Of a stretch of DNA of 64,000 nucleotides, positions 51,864 to 61,118 are shown in pieces. Origin of the DNA: Cognaticolwellia sediminilitoris. Its GTDB lineage: Bacteria > Pseudomonadota > Gammaproteobacteria > Enterobacterales > Alteromonadaceae. The notes under the pieces are model-generated. The model was given only the letters and a program-made list of their open reading frames with translations, made no database searches and had not been told where the DNA came from. The position numbers were made by a program, and so were the translations under genes. The first letter of the stretch is position 1. The number at the start of each line of letters is the position of its first letter. The stretch spans positions 342,867 through 406,866 of the forward strand of contig NBOG01000001.1 in assembly GCA_002104535.1 (NCBI GenBank). Reading direction: 5' to 3'.

Positions 51864-54524
51864 TTAAAACTTATAGCTAGCTTTTACGTAAACAAAACGG
51901 CCTTGGCTGTTATGAGTGCTATTCGCAAAGCCCATAAAGTCATGGTACGCAAACGGCGGTTCTTCGTTAAACAAGTTAGTAGCACCAAAGCTTAACGTAG
52001 TATTTTCTATGCCGATATAGTTGACAGTTGTATCCACTGTAGTCCATGAATCAACATCGTTCATACCTTCAGTAGCAACTGAGGCATCTTGTTCAAATGC
52101 GCCAATATAGTTAACTGCCATACTAGCATTCCAGTCACCATTGACCCATACCGTGTTAAATGTCCAGCGTACTTCTGGTTGCTCAAAGTCACCTTCTTGG
52201 GTGTCAATGCGCATACTACCATCAGCATTCGGACGGGCATCTTCATATGATAAAACGTAGTTAACTACATATGAAAACTTAAAGTTGCCCATATCAGTTT
52301 CTAAACCATAGTTAGCTTCGATATCTAAGCCTGAAGTAGTGACATTACCAATATTTTCAAATTGATCAAAAATACGTACCACTTCACCTGGATCGCCAGG
52401 AGTAGCTGATGGTAGACGTTCAACTACGCTTGGATCATTACCTAAAGTACTAAACTTAAACTGAGTATCTTTAGTAATAACATTTTCGATATCATAGTTA
52501 TAATAATCAATTGAGAAATCTAAGTTATCTGCAATTTCATAAATAACACCAAAGTTATAACTCTTAGACTCTTCAGGACCTAAGTCATCATTACCAGATA
52601 ATACAGCTGTGTATTCTTGTGGATCACAAGCTTTGTTAACATTACCAACAGCAGCACAACGAACAGTATCAACAAGGTTAGGTGACTCATCTGTGTTACC
52701 TAAGCCAATTTGATGTAACGATGGTGCTCTAAATGCTGTACCGTATGAACCACGTACTGATAGCGCATCAGTTGGCTGCCAAATAAATGCCACTTTAGGG
52801 TCAGTTGTAGTGCCAAAGTCACTGTAATCTTCAAATCTTGCAGCTACTTGTACTTCTAACGTATCAAGTACTGGAATAGCCAATTCAGCAAAGATAGCGG
52901 TATTGTCACGAGAACCATTGGCTTGAGTTGCCTCAGTACCAAATACTTCACCACGTAAAAATTGGTCATCTGGGTTATCGCTAATACTTTCTTGGCGATA
53001 TTCAACACCGACCGCTAAACCAAGGTCGCCATGACTCATTTCCATTAATGAACCACTGATTTTACCGTCAAATGATTTACTGGTTGATTTACCAATTCGC
53101 GTAGTCGTCGTTTCAATAAAGTCTAACGCTTCTTGTGAGTTACTAGATGGTTCAAACGGGTTCCATAAACCACTGTCTATCGCTTCTTGGGTTCTACGAG
53201 AATTAGGGAAACCATTAACACCACGCTCTGTTGATGAGCTTTTAATGTAGTTATAAGCTACTTCCCAGCTCCAATCATTTATCTCACCTTTCAAGCCAAT
53301 AATTGCACGGTAGTAGTCAGACGTTACACGTTTTTCACGATCTCCGATATCTACCATACGACGGCGCATAGTTAAATCTTGTTGGTAAAACTCATGGGTA
53401 GGCATATCTGCAAATGGGTGGTTTACATTATCGCCATCCATAAATAGCTCATTAAAACTTGGGCTACCAGCACCACGAATAGTGGTTTTTGAATGTTGTC
53501 CGTTTAACTCAGCAAAACCGCGTAAGTTATCGTTAATTTCATATTTACCCATATAAATAAAGCTTGCACGTTCAGTTGCAGGAACTGAAGTCATCATTGG
53601 CGCATAGTCGTAACGACATAAGCTATAGCCGGTTAAGTTACCATCTTTATCTCTATCTTGAGTAATATCAGCGGTTGGACAGGTATCATTGCCCCAGATG
53701 TCAGCTAAACGATGACCTCGTAATTCTTCATCTGCTAAGGCGATAGTGCCAGGGAAACCTGATGAACTTCTAAAGTCGGTAGCAAATGGGTCATTAGGAC
53801 GCAAAGCGGCTTGGTTTGCTGATCTAGAATAGTCGCGATCAGCATACAAAATTTCTTCACGATCAAAATAATCTAAAGCAAAAGTATGGCTGCTTTTTTC
53901 CGTTGAGTTACCCCAAACTAAGCTAATATTTTTTTCTTTACCGCCACCATCAGCAGTATCGCCGATTTTAGCTGATAATTCCGCACCTTCAATATCATCT
54001 CGTAAAACAATATTAATAACACCAGCAACAGCATCTGAACCATAAGTAGCTGATGCGCCATCTTTTAAAATATCGACGCGTTTAATTGCCGCTAATGGAA
54101 TGTTGTTAATATCAACAAATGCAGTATCAATGTTATTAGCAAATGGAGAAACAGATACGCGTCGGCCGTTAACTAAGATTAACGTCGAGTCAGCACCTAA
54201 GCCACGTAAAGAAACACTTGAACCACCATTACTGGTGTTATCACTACTGTTACCTTGTGTTGAGAAGGTCCCTTGACCTGCCATAGGTAGCTTAGTAAAT
54301 AGTCCAATTAAATCTGTTACACCTGTGTTAGCAATGTCTTCTGCGCTAAGAGATGTTAAAGGCGAAGGACCTTCCATATCCGTTCTTTTGATGTGCGAGC
54401 CTGTTACTTCAATTCTCTCAACTTTCTCGGTATCTGCAGCGTTGGCAGTAAAACTTTGAGAAGTAAAAAGAGCGGCGGTTATACTCAAGGCGAGTGCATG
54501 TTTTCGATTGTTTGAGACTTTCAT
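51864..54524 (-). CDS. TonB-dependent outer-membrane receptor
   Basis: The 886-residue protein has a signal peptide (MKVSNNRKHALALS to ANAA), a plug domain (IEVTGSHIKRTD, SSVSLRGLGADSTLILVNGRRV, KDGASATYGSDAVAGVINIV) and a 22-strand-type beta barrel ending in the aromatic FVYVKASYKF needed for BAM insertion. The ATG at 54524 has AAGGA upstream; the longer frame does not. The substrate is unknown; the N-terminal pattern resembles the large Alteromonadales family used for carbohydrate or peptide uptake. Confidence 0.92.
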   Translation of the reverse strand: MKVSNNRKHALALSITAALFTSQSFTANAADTEKVERIEVTGSHIKRTDMEGPSPLTSLSAEDIANTGVTDLIGLFTKLPMAGQGTFSTQGNSSDNTSNGGSSVSLRGLGADSTLILVNGRRVSVSPFANNIDTAFVDINNIPLAAIKRVDILKDGASATYGSDAVAGVINIVLRDDIEGAELSAKIGDTADGGGKEKNISLVWGNSTEKSSHTFALDYFDREEILYADRDYSRSANQAALRPNDPFATDFRSSSGFPGTIALADEELRGHRLADIWGNDTCPTADITQDRDKDGNLTGYSLCRYDYAPMMTSVPATERASFIYMGKYEINDNLRGFAELNGQHSKTTIRGAGSPSFNELFMDGDNVNHPFADMPTHEFYQQDLTMRRRMVDIGDREKRVTSDYYRAIIGLKGEINDWSWEVAYNYIKSSSTERGVNGFPNSRRTQEAIDSGLWNPFEPSSNSQEALDFIETTTTRIGKSTSKSFDGKISGSLMEMSHGDLGLAVGVEYRQESISDNPDDQFLRGEVFGTEATQANGSRDNTAIFAELAIPVLDTLEVQVAARFEDYSDFGTTTDPKVAFIWQPTDALSVRGSYGTAFRAPSLHQIGLGNTDESPNLVDTVRCAAVGNVNKACDPQEYTAVLSGNDDLGPEESKSYNFGVIYEIADNLDFSIDYYNYDIENVITKDTQFKFSTLGNDPSVVERLPSATPGDPGEVVRIFDQFENIGNVTTSGLDIEANYGLETDMGNFKFSYVVNYVLSYEDARPNADGSMRIDTQEGDFEQPEVRWTFNTVWVNGDWNASMAVNYIGAFEQDASVATEGMNDVDSWTTVDTTVNYIGIENTTLSFGATNLFNEEPPFAYHDFMGFANSTHNSQGRFVYVKASYKF

Positions 54525-54876
54525 TTTAAATTCCTTGTATGCTTTTATAGTTGTTTTTAAATGTTTATTAAATAAATACCAATACAACACTGGTTAACTA
54601 AAACAAATCAGCAACTTTTTATAGCAAAAAAAATTTAGCTTTGATAGGCATCTTAAATATGACTCGCATCTTAATTGTAAACTTTTGTTAACTAAGTTAA
54701 ATTTTATTACGAAATGTTTCGGATAATAGCAGTTGGACATTGTAAACTCGAGGTAAACACAAAGTAAATCTCGCTTAGTTTACATTAACAAATTACGACA
54801 AATACGCCCCGATTGATGAGAGTTTTTGGACTATAAAAAAGATAATTAACAATTAAAAATCATATGATTAAAAAAC
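54525..54876. other. Control region of the TonB receptor
   Basis: This AT-rich stretch upstream of the receptor contains no recognised gene or repeat. Its left part holds the receptor's promoter. Confidence 0.35.
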
Positions 54877-54902
54877 AAAAAGGAGCAATAATGCTCCTTT
54901 TT
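54877..54902 (-). terminator. Terminator after the metal ABC permease gene
   Basis: The hairpin AAAAAGGAGCA/TGCTCCTTTTT with a 4-base loop and T run on the minus strand lies 22 bases beyond the permease stop. Confidence 0.9.
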
Positions 54903-54923
54903 CAATTTTCAATAAAAAATATA

Positions 54924-55688
54924 TTACTGAGCATTTCGCCGCGTACGTGATATCAACCTGAATAGAGTAGCTATGATAGCAAGTGTTGCTACGATAGTTG
55001 CACCGCTGGGTAGATCCAAACTTGCAGATAACATCAAGCCAAATAAGTATCCGACTAATCCAACGCCATAAGCCCAAAACAAAGCTTTATTACTTTTTAG
55101 CTTATTTATGGCAAGTGCTGGTAAAATTAAGGTACTAAAAACAAGGTAAACCCCAACTAACTCAACAGATAACGTAATGACTAGCGCAAAAAGCAAGTAA
55201 AAATAAGTACCATTAAGCACTTTAGGCTTAGTAAATATCAGCGCAAGAATAGCGCTATAAGCGACAGCCGGTAACAATAACTGTTGCCAACTTACCCATA
55301 GAATTTGTCCTGACATTAGCTGTTTCAGTAACTCAGCACCATGAGGGTCATTCGACAATAACAACATGGCGCTGACGGCAGATAAAACATAAAAGCAACC
55401 GATCATGGCTTCTAGTTCATCTTTCATAAACTTAGCGAGCCAAGCGATAATACCTGCACCTGCTAAAGCAAATAATGCCGGCATCCATACATAGGCGTAG
55501 GCAAGCTCGGAAAGATCATGATCCATACGCACCACAATGGCACCTAAAGCTGCAACTTGTGCAATGGCTAAATCTATAAAAATAATCCCGCGTTTTAAGA
55601 CTTGCCTACCTAAAACTACATGGGTTGATAACACTAAAATACCGGCAGCAAATGCTGGCAGCAGAATACTCAGTAACTCATAGTCCAT
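54924..55688 (-). CDS. Zinc/manganese-type ABC transporter permease
   Basis: The 254-residue membrane protein has seven or eight hydrophobic segments and the pattern of the ZnuB/TroC/MntB permeases (FIDLAIAQVAALGA, VGVYLVFSTLILPALA, GLMLSASLDLPSGATIV). It follows the substrate-binding protein by 24 bases. No ABC ATPase gene is found on either side, which is unusual for this operon type. Confidence 0.88.
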   Translation of the reverse strand: MDYELLSILLPAFAAGILVLSTHVVLGRQVLKRGIIFIDLAIAQVAALGAIVVRMDHDLSELAYAYVWMPALFALAGAGIIAWLAKFMKDELEAMIGCFYVLSAVSAMLLLSNDPHGAELLKQLMSGQILWVSWQQLLLPAVAYSAILALIFTKPKVLNGTYFYLLFALVITLSVELVGVYLVFSTLILPALAINKLKSNKALFWAYGVGLVGYLFGLMLSASLDLPSGATIVATLAIIATLFRLISRTRRNAQ

Positions 55689-55712
55689 GATGAAATCCTA
55701 TTAACACTTGGG

Positions 55713-56624
55713 TTAATCTTTACGCATCGACACTTGCGTTAGCAATGCTAATACACTGTCATACAAGCTGAATAAATCATGACTCTGCTCATTTCCACCT
55801 ACTGAAAGTGGTAACACCACAACAGGTAGATTGGCTTTTTCTGCTAACCAATTAGCGCCACGCTCACTTTGATATGACGCCACTACTATTGCAGTAACAT
55901 TATCATTTTTGGCTTGTTTTAATAAACTAGCAAGGTGAGAGCTTGTCGGTGGTAAACCTGGTTTAGGCTCTAGGTCTGCAACTTGTTCAATACCCGTAAA
56001 GTCGAATAGATAGCGAAAACTTGAGTGATAAGCGATTACTTTCATACCGTTAAGTTGATTTGCTGATTGTTGCCATTTTTTCATGGCTAATATCCAACGT
56101 TTTTCAAAATCATCAAGTCGCTGAATATAAGTCTGAGCTTGCTCTTCATCAAGCTGAATCAACTTTTGTGTTAGCGCTTGAGCTAATGTCAAAATACGTT
56201 GCGGGGAAAAGTGTACATGCGGATTACCCAAGCTATGTACATCACCCATACTGCGATCTGCATTGCTGTCCTGATCTAAGGTTTGCACATGTTCTGCGGC
56301 AAAAAACAGTCCTTCATCCGTACTACGGACTCGGGCATTAGCAGCTTTCATTTGTAACATAGGTAACCAACCTACTTCTAATTCTGCTCCAGCACAAATC
56401 ACTAAATCTGCTTGGCGCATTTTTGCGATCAAACTAGGCCTAGCTTGTACTTGATGTGGATCTTGCATTGCAGTGGTTGCTGAATAAATTCGAGCATCTG
56501 GCGCGATTTCTTTTGCTAACGCCGCGTACTCAGGCTCACAAGCAAAAATATTTAGTTGTGCAAATGCGTTATGACTCAACGATAGTAATACAACGCTTAG
56601 GACAGATTTAAAATTGATGCGCAT
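55713..56624 (-). CDS. Metal ABC transporter substrate-binding protein (ZnuA-like)
   Basis: A signal peptide (MRINFKSVLSVVLLSLS to NAFA) precedes a cluster A-I type binding protein. Candidate metal ligands are His in MQDPHQVQARP, His in GNPHVHFSP and His in IAYHSSFRYLF. The last usual acidic ligand position reads SYQSERGAN, with Glu. Zinc or manganese is expected. It overlaps the porin gene by 17 bases. Confidence 0.87.
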   Translation of the reverse strand: MRINFKSVLSVVLLSLSHNAFAQLNIFACEPEYAALAKEIAPDARIYSATTAMQDPHQVQARPSLIAKMRQADLVICAGAELEVGWLPMLQMKAANARVRSTDEGLFFAAEHVQTLDQDSNADRSMGDVHSLGNPHVHFSPQRILTLAQALTQKLIQLDEEQAQTYIQRLDDFEKRWILAMKKWQQSANQLNGMKVIAYHSSFRYLFDFTGIEQVADLEPKPGLPPTSSHLASLLKQAKNDNVTAIVVASYQSERGANWLAEKANLPVVVLPLSVGGNEQSHDLFSLYDSVLALLTQVSMRKD

Positions 56625-57825
56625 TGTGAGCTCCTAATGTCATAACATATTGCAAACTAATAACATTGTCAGCATGAGCTTGTTCAAAACCTTCGCTACT
56701 TTGATGACTCACCTCTAATCGTACTGTTGAAAAATGACTGTTATGCCAGGCAACACTGAACTCAGTTTCTTTTAATTTTTGCAGTTCAAAGTGTTCTTCA
56801 TCTAGTGCGTAGCTATTAAGCTTTCCATAACGAAGGCCCGCTGACCAACTTGGTGAAAACTGATAAACTCCACTGATATACCAAGCGTTATGCCTGTCTT
56901 CAGCTTTAGCTTCTGCTTCATGATCTTCGTCTATTAAATGTTCTCCATCAAATTCATCAGCCATAAAATCACTGACACTAAAATATTCAGCACTTAGCGT
57001 TAAATGCTGATATTTATAGTTACCGTTAGGCGCCCATTTAAAAACAAAGTCAGCGATAAAGGTATTTTTACCTGTGTATGCTGCTGAATGCGCTTCATCA
57101 TGTTCGTCTTCATGCACTTCTTCGCTATGATCTTGATGAATTAACTGGCCATTTTCATTACGTAAATAGCTCAGGCCTAGTTGCCATGAACTTTCTATAC
57201 TGACGTCACCACCTATTTTAGTGAATGCAGTATAAACACCAGTACTGTCGTATTCTCGCTCACCTAACTCATCCTCAGCTCTGATACTTTTACCAGTAAA
57301 AACTTCAGCGCCTAAAGTCCAATAAAGGTCTGTTGGTGCAATATAACTTACTCGAATGCCGTCATCGAAATAATGACCACCTAAAAATGCTCGATATGCA
57401 CTAGGTCGACTAGTAAAAGCATCAGAATGAAGATGCTGATTATTTAAATATCCAATATCTGATAGAAAGCGACCGGCACGCAAGGTAAAACCATTAGGTA
57501 ATGCCATCGTTTGAATAAAAGCTTCTTCTACATTAACTTCGCTTTCACCTTCGTGCATTTCAAACACTGTGGTGAGTTTGCCAAAAAACATGTCGTCAAT
57601 ACTGGCGCTAAACGCTAATTCGGTTTCACCTAAACCAAAACCTTCTACTCTTTCAGTCATCAAACGTTCTTCATTTTGATAATAACCATCTAAAGCGATG
57701 CTCACTGTTGGATTAGATAAAGTAGGGACTTGCGCTTGTGAAAGTGAAGGAATAAAAGCCAACATAGCGAAAGCTACACATACTTTGTTAGCTATGTGCA
57801 TAGGAAAAAATTTAAAATTGTTCAT
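56608..57825 (-). CDS. Outer-membrane porin-like protein of the metal operon
   Basis: A signal peptide is followed by a beta-barrel pattern of alternating aromatic strands and polar loops, ending SLQYVMTLGAHNAHQF. Two loops are metal-binding-like: HQDHSEEVHEDEHDEAHSA near residue 245 and DEFDGEHLIDEDHEAEAK near 300. It sits directly upstream of the substrate-binding protein in one operon, so it probably admits the metal across the outer membrane. The ATG at 57825 has AGAGA upstream. Confidence 0.72.
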   Translation of the reverse strand: MNNFKFFPMHIANKVCVAFAMLAFIPSLSQAQVPTLSNPTVSIALDGYYQNEERLMTERVEGFGLGETELAFSASIDDMFFGKLTTVFEMHEGESEVNVEEAFIQTMALPNGFTLRAGRFLSDIGYLNNQHLHSDAFTSRPSAYRAFLGGHYFDDGIRVSYIAPTDLYWTLGAEVFTGKSIRAEDELGEREYDSTGVYTAFTKIGGDVSIESSWQLGLSYLRNENGQLIHQDHSEEVHEDEHDEAHSAAYTGKNTFIADFVFKWAPNGNYKYQHLTLSAEYFSVSDFMADEFDGEHLIDEDHEAEAKAEDRHNAWYISGVYQFSPSWSAGLRYGKLNSYALDEEHFELQKLKETEFSVAWHNSHFSTVRLEVSHQSSEGFEQAHADNVISLQYVMTLGAHNAHQF

Positions 57826-57919
57826 TTGAAAATCTCTAAAATAAATTACATACAACCGCACAACCATTTGCTAACAAGCAAATCAGAAAAGTGCAGTAAA
57901 AATTGTTAAATAATAAGTT

Positions 57920-58210
57920 TTAAAGAAAAATAGGGGGTGCGCGACTTAAGTAAACAACATTATGCTCAAGCGTTAATGTTGGTTGGGCTTTAGGTAAAAG
58001 CGTAGATTGTTGTAGATTACATTCTAGAACGGCGTCTTGCTGCGGTAGCGCTTGATCAAGTTGATGCTGGTGGAAACACAAAGTACAGTGTGTTTTAGCA
58101 CCTTCATCGATATGGGCAACACTATGTGCAGAAGCAGCCACAGACAATATAAGCAATATAGCACTGAGCCATACTGCGATAAGTCGCCTGTTAGTTACTG
58201 AAAAGACCAT
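57920..58210 (-). CDS. Small exported Cys/His protein of the metal operon
   Basis: The 96-residue product has a hydrophobic signal (LIAVWLSAILLILSVAASAHS) and a mature part with HCTLCFHQHQ, a compact Cys/His cluster that could bind metal. It is the first gene of the operon with the porin and the ABC components, 95 bases ahead of the porin start. A palindrome centred on ACTAGT at 58260-58265 lies upstream and might be an operator. No family was assigned. Confidence 0.6.
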   Translation of the reverse strand: MVFSVTNRRLIAVWLSAILLILSVAASAHSVAHIDEGAKTHCTLCFHQHQLDQALPQQDAVLECNLQQSTLLPKAQPTLTLEHNVVYLSRAPPIFL

Positions 58211-58401
58211 GTTTGCTATCCGATGAATATTCTAAACCGATGTCATTTTACGCAAGTTACTAGTTATCATGCAAGCAGATCAAAAGCTGTTTACCACAGT
58301 TAACGGTATTTCTACCGCAAATGTCTGAAATTTACAGGTTCTTTTCTTAAATGCAATTGGCTTAGTGCATTAAGTATTACTATCAGCACAATGTGAGAAC
58401 C

Positions 58402-59211
58402 TTATTTATTTTGCGCTGAAACTAATTCATAAGCGGCCTGTATATCTTGAGCTTTTTGTTTCGCTATTTCCATCATTTCAGGCGGTAAGCCCTTCGCGAC
58501 CAATTTATCTGGGTGATGTTGAGACATTAATTTACGATAAGCTTTTTTAATTTCACTGGCTGAATTTTGCTCTGACACACCTAACACTTTATAAGCATTC
58601 TCAAGCTGTTTTCCTGCTTGAGCGAAACTATGACTGCCACTGGTTTTGCCCTGTTGATGAAAACTAGCTCCCGCAATAATCATTTCTAATAATTTGTCTA
58701 ATTCTCTAGCTGAGTAGCCTAAACCATTAGCAATTTGGTGTAATGCTTCACGTTCATCTTGGTCTAAACTACCATCAGCAAAAGCGACTTGAATTTGAAT
58801 TTCAAGAAACAATAACAATAAGTCTTGGCGGTTTCCCACGATAGATTTTAAAGTGGCTAATCGCTCTTGCAGCGGGAATCCTGTGGTTTTTCCATCTCTG
58901 AAGGCTTCTTGGGCCTGTTGGCGTAATGCCCCTTTTAATCCGAGCTTATCCATATAAGCGGTGGCAAACGCAATTTCATGTTGCGTTACTTGACCATTAG
59001 CCTTGGCAATATAGCCCATAACAGAGAAGGTACTATAAAAAAATGCGGCTTGGCGATCGGTATCGCTTTTAGAGCCGCCTAACGAATTGAAATCAAGTCC
59101 AATACCTTTATCAAAGCGATGGCCAATCCATGCGCCTATTAACGCACCAATAATATGCTTACTCAGCATAAAACCAAATAAAAAACCTAAAACCTTACCC
59201 CAAATTCGCAT
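58402..59211 (-). CDS. djlA: Co-chaperone DjlA
   Basis: DjlA is a membrane-anchored type III J-protein that stimulates DnaK. One N-terminal transmembrane helix (VLGFLFGFMLSKHIIGALIG), a central TerB-like helical domain (about 65-185) and a C-terminal J domain with HPD (MSQHHPDKLVAKG) are present in the standard order and length (269). Confidence 0.94.
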   Translation of the reverse strand: MRIWGKVLGFLFGFMLSKHIIGALIGAWIGHRFDKGIGLDFNSLGGSKSDTDRQAAFFYSTFSVMGYIAKANGQVTQHEIAFATAYMDKLGLKGALRQQAQEAFRDGKTTGFPLQERLATLKSIVGNRQDLLLLFLEIQIQVAFADGSLDQDEREALHQIANGLGYSARELDKLLEMIIAGASFHQQGKTSGSHSFAQAGKQLENAYKVLGVSEQNSASEIKKAYRKLMSQHHPDKLVAKGLPPEMMEIAKQKAQDIQAAYELVSAQNK

Positions 59212-59244
59212 TGTAAACTCGATAATTAATTAACTAAAAATTGT

Positions 59245-59946
59245 TTAAACTGTATTTAGCTTAGCTAAACGTTCTGGTGTGCCAACATCGGTCCATGCCG
59301 TTTTCATTACACTTGCCGATACTTTGCCCATGTCGGCCGCCGCTCTTAGCATGGGAGCTAATGGCTGAATTGCATGAGGTTGAGCTGTCTGATTAATATT
59401 TTGTGCTGTGTATTGCTGAAAAAAGCGCGCACGATATAACGCAATGCCACTAAAAGTATAGGTATTTTTTCTCTCTTTGGTTGGATTGAATAACATACCT
59501 TTACTGATTGCAAAATCACCGTTTATATTATGCTCTGGATTTTCAACAAGCATTAAATGAGCATCACAATCTGTACTTAATATAGGTAAATCTTGGCAAT
59601 TAAAATCACTAAAAACATCACCATTGATTACCACAAAAACATCATCTTCATGCTCAACTAACATGGGTAATGCTTTAATAATTCCCCCTGCCGTTTCAAG
59701 TGCTACGGGTTCTTCACTGTAGCTAATATTGGCAGAAAATTGTTTGCCGCACTTAAGGTAATCAACAAGTTGCTGACCTAGCCATGCATAATTTATCACA
59801 ATATCTTTAATACCAGCGGCGACTAAATTTTTAACATGATATTCAATTAAAGGTATACCCTGCACTTTTAATAACGGTTTTGGACACTTATCCGTTAATG
59901 GTCTCATTCGCTCTCCGCGCCCTGCAGCTAAGATCATCGCTTTCAT
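59245..59946 (-). CDS. murU: N-acetylmuramate alpha-1-phosphate uridylyltransferase MurU
   Basis: MurU makes UDP-MurNAc from MurNAc-1-phosphate in the peptidoglycan recycling route that bypasses de novo synthesis. The nucleotidyltransferase start MKAMILAAGRGERMRPLTD, PKPLL, and VVINGDVFSDF metal site are clear. It follows amgK by 14 bases, forming the usual AmgK-MurU pair. Confidence 0.93.
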   Translation of the reverse strand: MKAMILAAGRGERMRPLTDKCPKPLLKVQGIPLIEYHVKNLVAAGIKDIVINYAWLGQQLVDYLKCGKQFSANISYSEEPVALETAGGIIKALPMLVEHEDDVFVVINGDVFSDFNCQDLPILSTDCDAHLMLVENPEHNINGDFAISKGMLFNPTKERKNTYTFSGIALYRARFFQQYTAQNINQTAQPHAIQPLAPMLRAAADMGKVSASVMKTAWTDVGTPERLAKLNTV

Positions 59947-59960
59947 AGAAATTCCAAAAT

Positions 59961-60974
59961 TTAATTAGTGCTTAGCTGTACTTTATGAAGTGCAGGTATA
60001 ACGCGTTTAGAGACCAGCTCATGCAAAAAGCTAAGTTTATCATATTGGCCGCTCACATCTTTAATGTAGGACAAAGTAAGCGGAATATCGGTTAAGTAAC
60101 CTGACTTATCATCTCTGTGATGCAAACGGGCGAATATACCACTAGCCTTTATATGGCGCTGTAAACCAGTTAAATCAAACCAATACTGCCATTTTTCAGC
60201 CGTTATATTTTCATTCGGTAAAAGAGTTTGTACTTGTTGACGATATCTTTCAACTAATGGCGTTATTAGTTCATTTGGCCAACGAACATAACAGTCTCTT
60301 AAAAGTGAAACAAGATCATAAGTAACAGGGCCATACACAGCATCTTGAAAATCAATAATGCCAAGTTTCTCATCTGGCAATAACATAATATTGCGGCTAT
60401 GAAAGTCACGATGCATGAACACCTTAGGTTGAGCAGTTATAGCGGTTATTAGATAGTCAAAACATGCGTTTAATTCATCTTGCTCATTTATGTTCAAATT
60501 TATATTAAGGTGTTTTTCTAACAGCCACTCTTTAAATATATTAAGCTCGATGCGAATAAATTTTTCATCGTAATCAGGTAAATTTGCTAGCTGCGCTGGT
60601 TTGCATGTTAATGTTTTATTTAACTCACCAATGGCTAAGGTGTAATATTGCTGCATATTTTCTGGCGATAATTTGCTAGAAAGCAGCTTATCGCCGAAGT
60701 CACTTAAGCACAAAAAGCCTTGATCAAGATCTAACGCGATAATCTCAGGTACGGAAATATCAAGCGCTTGCATAATCTTTTGTACATCAACAAACGCTTG
60801 ATTGTTAGAGTATTTTACAGGTGCATCAACGGCAATATAACTACGGCCTTGAAACTGAAAGCGAAAATAACGTCGAAACCCAGCATCGCCTGACATCGGT
60901 TCGATTGAAATTTCTTCTGCTGAAAACTGACTTGCTAGCCATTGTAATAATGCTTTAGTTCTTAAGTTGTCCAA
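59961..60974 (-). CDS. amgK: N-acetylmuramate/N-acetylglucosamine kinase AmgK
   Basis: AmgK phosphorylates recovered MurNAc/GlcNAc at the anomeric position. The aminoglycoside-phosphotransferase fold shows GDAGFRRYFRF, the catalytic loop FMHRDFHSRNIML and IIDFQDAVYGPVTYDLVSLL. The start is TTG. It is divergent from lptD, a conserved gammaproteobacterial arrangement. Confidence 0.93.
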   Translation of the reverse strand: MDNLRTKALLQWLASQFSAEEISIEPMSGDAGFRRYFRFQFQGRSYIAVDAPVKYSNNQAFVDVQKIMQALDISVPEIIALDLDQGFLCLSDFGDKLLSSKLSPENMQQYYTLAIGELNKTLTCKPAQLANLPDYDEKFIRIELNIFKEWLLEKHLNINLNINEQDELNACFDYLITAITAQPKVFMHRDFHSRNIMLLPDEKLGIIDFQDAVYGPVTYDLVSLLRDCYVRWPNELITPLVERYRQQVQTLLPNENITAEKWQYWFDLTGLQRHIKASGIFARLHHRDDKSGYLTDIPLTLSYIKDVSGQYDKLSFLHELVSKRVIPALHKVQLSTN

Positions 60975-61118
60975 GGAGCGATATCTCTTAAAAATAGTGA
61001 TACTAATATAACTAATTAGCAGGCTAATGAAAATTGCTATATTATTTTTGACTTTAGCGGTAAAATGCAGCTCAGAATCTAGGCTTTGTAATTTTAAAGT
61101 TAATTATCCGGACCATAA

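Noticed and set aside
54868-55077. Minus-strand ORF overlapping the permease end
   Set aside because: It lies in another frame of the permease gene, runs through its terminator and has no ribosome site.
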